In this document: positions 29,076 to 36,387 of the stretch, piece by piece
How positions within the stretch are numbered: position 1 is the first letter of the stretch
Layout: each line of letters starts with the position of its first letter
From: Schlesneria sp.
Lineage (GTDB): Bacteria; Planctomycetota; Planctomycetia; Planctomycetales; Planctomycetaceae
Reading direction: 5' to 3'
DNA: 64,000 nucleotides
Assembly (NCBI GenBank): GCA_028291515.1
Contig: JAQGHU010000044.1
Coordinates: forward strand, 62,001-126,000
The notes under the pieces: generated by a model
What the model saw: the letters and a program-made list of their open reading frames with translations, nothing else
Told to the model about the DNA's origin: nothing
Database searches by the model: none
Made by a program: the position numbers and the translations under genes

Positions 29076-29251
29076 TTTGAAACACAGAGGCACAGAGGAA
29101 ACAGAGAAGAAAGAGTGTGGAACCACGGAAGACACGGAAATCACGAAATGAAAACGGACAGGAAGGATAGAAATCTTTTCACTTTCGTGTGTTCCGTGGT
29201 TCAATCCTTCTTCCCACTTTTCTCCGTTTCCTCTGTGCCTCTGTGTTTCAA
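29076..29251. repeat. Nested palindromic repeat element ('acacagaggcacagagg' outer arms, 'ccacggaa' inner arms)
   Basis: Outer arms read tttgaaacacagaggcacag and, reversed, ctgtgcctctgtgtttcaa. Inner arms read aaccacggaagacacgg and its complement-like tgttccgtggttc. The whole 176-bp spacer between two genes is therefore a double-layer inverted repeat. The outer arm is nearly identical to that at 55833. Confidence 0.85.
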
Positions 29252-29261
29252 CCTCTTACTC

Positions 29262-30032
29262 TTAATTCAGTCGACCGAAGTAAAGCTCGGTGTCGTATTC
29301 AAAGCGGACTTTGTTATCAGACTGATGTTCGCGATACAGGCGCTCTAATTCCAGCAACATCGCTTCATGACGCGGTTGCCCGACCGCAGGGGCATAGGAC
29401 GATGACAGCAAGCGGCCTCGCAGGCCTTCAAAGTCAAAGTCCTGGGAACTGGGGAACGACCGAGTTTCAAACGGCCTACCTGCGAAGAACTGAGCGATGA
29501 CCGCTTTGTCGATGTTGGTGTGGTTGATCTGCTGATAGTCCGTCGCGAACTCGTTCAACAGGGCTTCATACGCTCTAAGAAACGGCGTCGATTCGGTCCG
29601 GCGTGAATTCCAGAACAGTGCGACATAGCCATTGGAACGCAGAATTCTGGAGAACTCAGCGCGAGTGCGGTCGCGATCAAACCAGTGAAATGCCTGCCCC
29701 GCTGCAATGAGATCCACAGATGCGCTGGGTAACGACGTCACCTCGGCGGTTGCATTGGTGCTGCGGAATCGGGACTCGCCCGCGAATCGAGCTTCCGCGG
29801 CACCGCGCATGTCGGCGTTGGGTTCAATGCCATAGACCGTGCATCCCAATCGCAGGAAGAGATCAGCCGAGATCCCCGTTCCCGATCCAACATCCGCCAC
29901 GATCGACTGCGGAGTGAGTCCCGCCTCCGCCTGAAGTGTCTGGATCAATTCGGCCGGGTAACTGGGGCGATAACGAACGTAATCGGCGACTCGATTGGAG
30001 AATCGGGTCGTGGAATCAGCGGCCGGTGACAT
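29262..30032 (-). CDS. Class I SAM-dependent methyltransferase
   Basis: 256 residues. Motif I is VADVGSGTGISADLF, followed by VYGIEPNADM (motif II), ATAEVTSLPSASVDLIAAGQ (motif III/IV) and FHWFD. This is the pattern of small-molecule methyltransferases of the UbiE/TAM group (Methyltransf_11). N-terminal TTRFSNRVADYVRYRPSYP is also typical of that group. Start: an ATGATG pair at 30030-30035; the second (30032) has GGAG 6 nt upstream. The substrate is unknown. A repeat of the 'ccacggattgaacacgg' family sits just upstream. Confidence 0.88.
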   Translation of the reverse strand: MSPAADSTTRFSNRVADYVRYRPSYPAELIQTLQAEAGLTPQSIVADVGSGTGISADLFLRLGCTVYGIEPNADMRGAAEARFAGESRFRSTNATAEVTSLPSASVDLIAAGQAFHWFDRDRTRAEFSRILRSNGYVALFWNSRRTESTPFLRAYEALLNEFATDYQQINHTNIDKAVIAQFFAGRPFETRSFPSSQDFDFEGLRGRLLSSSYAPAVGQPRHEAMLLELERLYREHQSDNKVRFEYDTELYFGRLN

Positions 30033-30049
30033 CATGAGCTCCAGACATA

Positions 30050-30095
30050 GGCCCGCCACGGATTGAACACGGACGAAACACGGATTCGGTAAGTC
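30050..30095. repeat. Intergenic repeat of the 'ccacggattgaacacgg' family
   Basis: The text gccacggattgaacacggacgaaacacggat resembles the piece after the DUF1552 stop (18254-18275) and, reversed, that before aspS. Confidence 0.5.
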
Positions 30096-30109
30096 ATCCG
30101 CTCAAGACG

Positions 30110-31102
30110 TCATTCGACTGCATCCTCGAAAAGGAGCGAGGCTGATTGGGTGGCCGGTTTCTTCTTCGATTTCTTTGGCTTCTCCAGCAGCTTGCCACTC
30201 GTGTCTGGAGTCACTGACGACTTCGCGATCGCGATTCGACGCTCCCTTTTGATGGGCACATCAGGGGTCGACGGGGCGCTGTACTTGGGTTCGGCTGCCC
30301 CATCCAGAGGATCTCCAGGTGTGATCCCTGCCAATCGTGACAATCCGCGAGCGATGTATTCTTCGCTGATGTCAAACGCGACGAATTCGCGGCCGAGTTT
30401 TTTCGCGACGGCGACCGTGGTGGAGCTGCCGCTGAACGGGTCAAGTACTAGTTCACCTGGGTTTGAGCTGACTTTGATGATGCGGCCCAGCAGTTGTTCT
30501 GGCATCTGGCAACCGTGGAAGCCTTCGCGTTCTTTGAATGTGCCAGCAACGCGCGGGAAGTACCAGGTGTCATCGTCGGGATTGAAGCCTTCCGTCAGAT
30601 CCTGGGGCCGCAGAATCCAGGTGTCGTCAGGTAGGCGTCCGGCGGCGGCTCGTTTGTCGGCATAGACCAGTTGGCGCGCTGAAGGAACCAAGACCGCTTC
30701 GCGGTTAAAGGTGAACTGCTTGCTGTCTTTGACAAAATGGAAGATGTGTGTGTGCGAGCGACTGAATTTGAATTTGCAGTTCACGCCGAAGGTGTAGTAC
30801 CAGATCACCCAACTGCGGCAGTGGAAGCCAATCTCCTGGCTGAGCACCTTGAGTTCGGCGGCGTAATCGTCACCGATGGCGAGCCAGAAGGTCCCATTTG
30901 GCTTCAGGACGCGATGAACTCCCGAGATCCATTGTCGTGACCAGTCGAGGTAGGCCTTCGGATCTTTCTTGTCCCGGTAAACATCGTATTCGAACCCGAT
31001 GTTGAACGGGGGATCGGCAAATGCCAGATCGACGCTCCCTTCGCCCAGCGCCTGCATCGCTTCAATGCAGTCGAGCCGGTGAATTGTATTGAGCGGCAAC
31101 AT
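30110..31102 (-). CDS. Site-specific DNA methyltransferase (adenine-N6/cytosine-N4, beta-class order)
   Basis: 330 residues. Motif IV is DPPF (30-33) within [14 protein letters not shown]; motif I is at the C-terminal side ([12 protein letters not shown], 219-229), followed by [14 protein letters not shown]. Catalytic before cofactor motif is the beta-class order, as in CcrM and HinfI. A basic tail (PKKSKKKPA) follows. The start is ATG 31102, set by GGAGG 8 nt upstream; a longer in-frame reading adds 54 residues that look untranslated. No restriction endonuclease gene is adjacent, so it may be an orphan methyltransferase with a regulatory or phage-derived role. The recognition site cannot be read from sequence. 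Confidence 0.9.
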   Translation of the reverse strand: MLPLNTIHRLDCIEAMQALGEGSVDLAFADPPFNIGFEYDVYRDKKDPKAYLDWSRQWISGVHRVLKPNGTFWLAIGDDYAAELKVLSQEIGFHCRSWVIWYYTFGVNCKFKFSRSHTHIFHFVKDSKQFTFNREAVLVPSARQLVYADKRAAAGRLPDDTWILRPQDLTEGFNPDDDTWYFPRVAGTFKEREGFHGCQMPEQLLGRIIKVSSNPGELVLDPFSGSSTTVAVAKKLGREFVAFDISEEYIARGLSRLAGITPGDPLDGAAEPKYSAPSTPDVPIKRERRIAIAKSSVTPDTSGKLLEKPKKSKKKPATQSASLLFEDAVE

Positions 31103-31349
31103 CAGGCAGGCCTCCGTGCGATCGGTCGGGAATCGGTCCCCGACAGGGGATGGGTCGACCAGTATCCTGCCAGATTCCGAGCAAATTTTCACGTCGACAC
31201 GAAAGTCTGACTTTGCGGGCTTGGTTCCTGTGGAAGACCGGAAACGGCGATGACTGGACGACATTTTGCTGGCAATCGTGTTGCCAGGGGTTTATGCTTG
31301 ATCTCCTCTTCCTTTCTCACGTCTGGTTCGCGCTCAATCGAGACTTATC

Positions 31350-31748
31350 ATGATGAAGAAACTGCGCATTCTCGCGCTCGGTGTCGTCATTTCCACCGCC
31401 GTTTGGCCCACTTCCTGTGAGGCGTATGTGCGTCATCTGCGTCTGCCGCTGGCAGGATGTCACAAGTACGCAGTCGGCAAAGGGTCTGTCACTTTTGCTC
31501 AGAATTACAGCGATGCGGTACGCGATGGCGGAGGCAGTTTGATCGTGGAAGTCAGCAACGTCCCGCTTCCTGCTGGAACGAACCTGGAAGTCCTGGTTCA
31601 TGGCAAGCAAGTCGGCACGTTGATGCTAGACAAAGAACGAAACGGCCGCATGGTCCTGGCATCGACAACGAAGCAGGGGATCCCGCAATTGACGGAAGCG
31701 TCCATTGTGACGGTCAGACTGCCCGCCGGCGTGCGGGTTCTGTGGTAA
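31350..31748 (+). CDS. Small secreted protein of unknown function
   Basis: 132 residues with a signal peptide (MKKLRILALGVVISTAVWP) cleaved near TSCEA. The mature part is beta-rich (LRLPLAGCHKYAVGKG, NLEVLVHGKQVGTLMLD, ASIVTVRLPAGVRVLW) with one Cys after the signal. No family is recognised. It lies 0.2 kb upstream of the ATPase-HflK fusion in the same orientation; whether the two are co-transcribed is unclear. Confidence 0.65.
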   Translation: MMKKLRILALGVVISTAVWPTSCEAYVRHLRLPLAGCHKYAVGKGSVTFAQNYSDAVRDGGGSLIVEVSNVPLPAGTNLEVLVHGKQVGTLMLDKERNGRMVLASTTKQGIPQLTEASIVTVRLPAGVRVLW

Positions 31749-31938
31749 TCGCCGACGGACTCATCTCTCTTAATCTGTGTCTTTCTGCGAAATCTGTGGT
31801 TCAAGAACTTCTCCGCAGATGGCGCGCATTGCGTGTTGACGATTGCGCCGTTGACCAGTTCAGTTCTTGAAGACACCAATCAATTTGCGAGATTGCCATC
31901 TGGCACGCGCCCTGATGCAGCTTTAGACTGCATCGGCT

Positions 31939-34900
31939 ATGCACTACATCCCTGAATCCACTTGCGAGATGCTGCGCGGCGATCCGACGGCGACCGGCAG
32001 TCAGACTCGCAGCAATTTTCATTATCTCTCGGCGCCGCTGTATGTTCTGACGGCGATCGTCGCTGCGCTACTGGTGGCCGACTGGCTGCTCGGGAACGGG
32101 GCGCCGGTCGCGTCGAGAACTGCAGGTTGGCTGCCGGCGGGGTGGCCGAACACACTGTTTGGCTATCGGCTGGCCTTGGTGGCGGCGGTGCTGGGCGGGG
32201 CACGGATCCTGTATCACGCGCTGGATGGGCTGCTGTCCGGACGAGTCGGGGCCGATCTGGCCCTGACGATTGCGTGTCTAGCCGCGATTGTGTTGGGCGA
32301 GCACCAGACCGCGGGATTGGTCGTGGTGATCTCTCTGATTGGCGAAAGCCTGGAGGGGTACACGATCGATCGGGCTCGGTGGGCCGTAAGGCAGACGTTT
32401 GCGCTGCAGCCCGCGATGGCTCATCTGACGCAGGAAGGCCGCGAGAGGGACGTGCCGATTGCGGAAGTTCGCGTCGGCGATTTTGTCGTAGTCCGACCGG
32501 GCGAACGGATCCCGGCAGACGGCAAGGTGGTGTCGGGAGCATCCGCTGTCGACCAGAGTGCCTTCACGGGTGAGAGCCTGCCAATCGACAAATCTGCCGG
32601 GGACAAAGTCTTCGCCGGGACACTTAACCAGTTCGGTTCGCTCACCGTCGTCGCCGAACAAATCGGTATCAACACGGCGCTGGCTCGTGTGGCGGATCTG
32701 GTGGGATCTGCTTCGTCTCGCAAAGCGGATCTAGAACGGATCGTCGACAAGCTGGCTCGTTGGTTTTTGCCCGCAGTCTTGTTGGCGGCGTTCTTCACGT
32801 TGGTTGGTTGGCGAATCGGCGCTGGTTCGTGGCAGCGCGGTGTGATCCCGGCCCTTAGCGTGTTGGTCGTGGCGTGTCCTTGTCCGCTTGTCCTGGCGAC
32901 GCCAGCTGCAGTCATGGCGGCGCTGGCCTGGCTGGCTCGACGAGGCGTTGTCGTGCGCGGCTCGCAGTCTCTGGAGAGACTGGCTCGCGTCGATACGTTT
33001 GCCTTCGACAAGACGGGGACGTTGACTCAGGGAGCGTTGGCACTCGGCGAGATCGTTCCGACAGCCGGGCTTTCGGCGGAAGAAGTCTTGCGAGTTGCCG
33101 CGATTGCGGAGCGGCAAAGCGAACATCTGTTGGCGCGGCTACTTGTCTCCACAGCAGATCAGCGCGGACTGACTACTGTCGCGCCGGTCGAGTTTGAGTC
33201 GTTCGCTGGGGCGGGTGTGGTCGCGAAGGTGCGTGATCATGATTTGGGCGGAACGGGCGACGCTTCGTCTCTTCGAACTGTCGTGGTTGGCAATCGACGG
33301 ATGCTGGATCGCGGCGAGATCGCGTTCTCGGTCGAGATTGCCGCGTTGGTGAAGAGTCGCGAAGCGGCCGGGGAGTCTCCCCTCGTCGTCGCGATCGATG
33401 GTCAGGTTGTCGGTGTGATTGGGGTACGAGAGACCGTTCGCGCGGAATCTCAGCAGGTGCTGCAGGATCTGGCGGCAGCAGGGATTACTCGATTCGCTCT
33501 GCTGACGGGTGATAGGCCTCAACCCGCGGATGCCGTGGTCGTGGCGATGGGGTTGTTTGATCATGTCGCGACCGAGCAGCTTCCGGCGGATAAGGCCAAG
33601 TGGATCGAAGAGACGCAAAAGGCAGGTCACCGCGTGGCAATGGTCGGCGACGGCGTCAACGACGCTCCGGCGCTCGCCACTGCGGACGTGGGCCTGGCAC
33701 TCGGCCGAGCGGGTGCGGACCTCACTGCGGAAGCGGGTGATATCCTGTTGTTGGGCGATCCGCTGCGTCCGCTGCCCGGGTTGCTAAGGCTGTCACGAGC
33801 TTTGGTTCGCAACATCTGGCAAAGCATCATTCTGTTCGCGTTCGGCTTCAACGGGCTGGGTGTCTTGGCGAGTTCGCTGGGGTGGCTCAGTCCTGTTGGC
33901 GCGGCGTTGTTTCACGAGCTGGCGTCTTTAGCCGTGATGGCGAACGCTATGCGGCTATTGTGGTTTGACGGCTGGTCCAATACCGCCACCGTGCGCTGGC
34001 AGTCGGGCTTGCTCACCGCGGCCGATCGCTTTGCCGAAGTCCTATCGCCGTCGCGCTGGATCTTCTGGTTCATCGAGCACTGGCAGGTGACTGCCAAGCT
34101 GACCGGAGCCGCGGCCTTCGTACTGTGGATGCTGTCGGGAGTGGTCCAGGTCGAAGACGACCAGCAGGCGCTGGTCACGCGATTCGGACGCTATCGCGCC
34201 ACACTCGATGCGGGACTCGCCTGGCGCTGGCCGTGGCCGCTCGAACGAGTCACTCGCGAACCGGTCGATCGAGTCCACAGCGTGGGGATCGGGTTTCGCA
34301 CGACGGACGTATCGCCGAGTCGTAAACGGACGGATGCTTTGGGGCCGGGGATCGTGGAGTGGACCAGCTCGCACGACGATCGCGAATCAGCAGCATCGGC
34401 GGATGAATCGCTGCTGTTAACGGCGGACGAAGTCCCAGTCGAACTGACTGCTGAAGTGACGTATCGAATTCGCGATCTCAAGCAGTACACGTTTGGCGGC
34501 ACTCGCCGGCCCGAGAGTGTCGTGCGAGCCGCGGCTGAAAGCGTGTTGCGCGACCTGGCGGCGCAATCGTCGCTGGATCAATTGCTGACGGATCGCCGCG
34601 CGGCGCTGGAGCGGAAATCGCTGGTCTGGCTGCAGGAACGAATCGACACCTACGGCCTGGGCGTGCAGGTGCTGGACCTGCAGTGGTTGGACGTGCATCC
34701 TCCCAAGGGAGTCGTTCCCGCGTATCGACAGGTGGCGGATGCACTGGAAGAACGCGAACTGCTGATCAATGAAGCCGACGCGTACGCCGACCGGATTTTG
34801 CTGGGAGCAGTCGGCGAAGCAGCCGTCCGCCAGTTGAAGCAATCGACGCAGCCACCCGTCGACGGAACGACGCGTCACGAATGGAAATTGGATGACACCT

Positions 34901-35241
34901 TATGGCAGCAACTGATGCAAATTCAGACGGATGGCCAAACGCTGCTGTCGGGGAACGCCGCCGCGATACTGAATGAGGCCAGAGCGAATGCCGTGAAGCG
35001 GACATCCTCGGCGGAAGCGGATGCAGGCCGACTGCAGAAGTTACTCGCCCAGTATCGCAAGTCTCCGCAGTTGACGATGTCGAACTTGTACTGGGACGTG
35101 GTCACGCAAACCTTGGCGTCGCGTCCGTTGACGATCATCGATCCCCAAGCGGCAAACCGACAGCAGATCTGGTTAGGCGAACCGCCAGTCGCGTCGCCGC
35201 CATTGCCAGTAGCGCCAACGGTCGAGCCTGAGCCCGAGTGA
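31939..35241 (+). CDS. Fusion: P1B-type metal-translocating ATPase with C-terminal HflK-like SPFH domain
   Basis: 1100 residues in one uninterrupted frame. Residues 30-680 form a heavy-metal P-type ATPase without an N-terminal metal-binding (CxxC) domain: TGES (210-213), transmembrane CPC (313-315), DKTGT (357-361), GDGVNDAPAL (570-579) and a late helix with HE (659-660) before MANAMRLL. The nucleotide-binding HP motif reads SEHLLA, with the Pro lost. After a new membrane helix (720-737) comes an HflK-type domain: VEDDQQALVTRFGRY, GLAWRWPWPLERV, LLTADEVPVELTAEVTYRIRD, then a helical stretch and a Pro-rich tail. HflK normally controls the FtsH protease with HflC; neither partner is in the window. 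The metal cannot be fixed. No strong ribosome-binding site precedes the ATG. Confidence 0.9.
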   Translation: MHYIPESTCEMLRGDPTATGSQTRSNFHYLSAPLYVLTAIVAALLVADWLLGNGAPVASRTAGWLPAGWPNTLFGYRLALVAAVLGGARILYHALDGLLSGRVGADLALTIACLAAIVLGEHQTAGLVVVISLIGESLEGYTIDRARWAVRQTFALQPAMAHLTQEGRERDVPIAEVRVGDFVVVRPGERIPADGKVVSGASAVDQSAFTGESLPIDKSAGDKVFAGTLNQFGSLTVVAEQIGINTALARVADLVGSASSRKADLERIVDKLARWFLPAVLLAAFFTLVGWRIGAGSWQRGVIPALSVLVVACPCPLVLATPAAVMAALAWLARRGVVVRGSQSLERLARVDTFAFDKTGTLTQGALALGEIVPTAGLSAEEVLRVAAIAERQSEHLLARLLVSTADQRGLTTVAPVEFESFAGAGVVAKVRDHDLGGTGDASSLRTVVVGNRRMLDRGEIAFSVEIAALVKSREAAGESPLVVAIDGQVVGVIGVRETVRAESQQVLQDLAAAGITRFALLTGDRPQPADAVVVAMGLFDHVATEQLPADKAKWIEETQKAGHRVAMVGDGVNDAPALATADVGLALGRAGADLTAEAGDILLLGDPLRPLPGLLRLSRALVRNIWQSIILFAFGFNGLGVLASSLGWLSPVGAALFHELASLAVMANAMRLLWFDGWSNTATVRWQSGLLTAADRFAEVLSPSRWIFWFIEHWQVTAKLTGAAAFVLWMLSGVVQVEDDQQALVTRFGRYRATLDAGLAWRWPWPLERVTREPVDRVHSVGIGFRTTDVSPSRKRTDALGPGIVEWTSSHDDRESAASADESLLLTADEVPVELTAEVTYRIRDLKQYTFGGTRRPESVVRAAAESVLRDLAAQSSLDQLLTDRRAALERKSLVWLQERIDTYGLGVQVLDLQWLDVHPPKGVVPAYRQVADALEERELLINEADAYADRILLGAVGEAAVRQLKQSTQPPVDGTTRHEWKLDDTLWQQLMQIQTDGQTLLSGNAAAILNEARANAVKRTSSAEADAGRLQKLLAQYRKSPQLTMSNLYWDVVTQTLASRPLTIIDPQAANRQQIWLGEPPVASPPLPVAPTVEPEPE

Positions 35242-35377
35242 ACTCCTCAATGTAGACGGCACTCGCCGAGCGCCGCATTCGGCATACGGAGTATGTCTTC
35301 TACATTGCAGAATCAGCGTGTCGTGACACTGATCGCATCAGGTTTGCCGCGCTAACTCAGCATGCAGACGAATTAGA

Positions 35378-35420
35378 AAAAAAGAAATTCTCACGCGGAG
35401 GCGCGAAGTCGCGGAGAAGG
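35378..35420 (+). repeat. Intergenic repeat 'aaattctcacgcggaggcgcgaag', copy 1
   Basis: It reads aaaaagaaattctcacgcgg followed by aggcgcgaagtcgcggagaag. A related copy in reverse orientation is at 36298-36355, so the two flank the small secreted gene between them as inverted repeats. The 35242-35575 gap holds nothing else that I can assign. Confidence 0.7.
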
Positions 35421-35575
35421 GAATGCATAGGGAGGCAATCAATCCGCTTCTGCAGTTCTTGTCGACGAGTGGAGTGGCAGTTCTGGCCGATTCCGATTGA
35501 CCGTTTTGTTGCAATCATCTACATCCGTTTCTCGTATCTTGCATCTCACAAATGCCGCTTTACGGGAAGCCGATT

Positions 35576-36256
35576 ATGTGCATTCACCCATCAGTTGCTG
35601 TGGCTATCGGATTCATGCTCACATTCGTGGCGACCGTTAAGGCCGACACGTTGGAAGAACGGATCCTGCTCAGAGACAGTCTGAAAATGTTCGAGGAGCT
35701 TGGATGTCAGGTAAACCAAACGCCGACGACACTGTACTTTGATAGTGGTCGCGACAACATCACTATTCATCGGGAACTCCGTTCACTTCCGGAAGGCCTT
35801 CGACTAGCACTCGAGGACAATCCCGACGCAATTGATGATCCTGCGTCGGCCCAAGAGCCAAGCAACCTGCGTGAGCCAATGATCCATCCTGAGGCGATTG
35901 TGAAATCGTTGCAGGAATCAATCGATCGTTTGTCGGCCGCGGGGCTGAAAGCAGAAGCAGCCGAGGCAGCGCAATTGTTGAAGAAGTTTGAACAGAACCA
36001 TCAAGTTCGCTTGTTGATGGAGCGGCAGGACGCCGATTTCGCAAAACATCGATCTGCACTGGATCGTCTGCAGCGAAGGCTGGGACAGTTTGATATCGAC
36101 ATCGAATTGGAACGCCGGCTGACACTCGCTGCAAAGCTGCGAGCCTATGAAGTGACCTTCCCCCCTATGATGAATAGCCACAGCATTGATGATGGACGCG
36201 ACAACCTCCGCTCACCACGAGAACGCTCACTCAACCACTTCGGTGAGTGGCGTTAA
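35576..36256 (+). CDS. Secreted protein of unknown function with C-terminal coiled-coil tendency
   Basis: 226 residues. The start at 35576 has gggaag 6 nt upstream and opens into a signal peptide (MCIHPSVAVAIGFMLTFVATVKA). The mature part begins LEERILLRDSLKMFEELGC, has a loop rich in Asp/Pro, and then long amphipathic helices (SLQESIDRLSAAGLKAEAAEAA, DRLQRRLGQFDIDIELERRL) suited to coiled-coil packing. No family is recognised. It is flanked on both sides by inverted copies of one intergenic repeat. Confidence 0.6.
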   Translation: MCIHPSVAVAIGFMLTFVATVKADTLEERILLRDSLKMFEELGCQVNQTPTTLYFDSGRDNITIHRELRSLPEGLRLALEDNPDAIDDPASAQEPSNLREPMIHPEAIVKSLQESIDRLSAAGLKAEAAEAAQLLKKFEQNHQVRLLMERQDADFAKHRSALDRLQRRLGQFDIDIELERRLTLAAKLRAYEVTFPPMMNSHSIDDGRDNLRSPRERSLNHFGEWR

Positions 36257-36297
36257 TCGATAGAACAGCAGATGGGCGGATACTCGAGAGAATGTTC

Positions 36298-36355
36298 CCA
36301 CGCGGAGACTTTTTTTCTTCGCGACTCCGCGTCCTCGCGTGAAAATTTCTTTTTC
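36298..36355 (-). repeat. Intergenic repeat 'aaattttcacgcgaggacgcgg', copy 2 (inverted)
   Basis: On the minus strand it reads aaaaagaaattttcacgcga, then ggacgcggagtcgcgaag, matching copy 1 at 35378 with few changes. It has internal dyad symmetry and a T-rich loop and could also serve as a terminator. Confidence 0.7.
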
Positions 36356-36387
36356 GCTATCTGCGAAGCGTAGGTCGCTGCCTCGAC

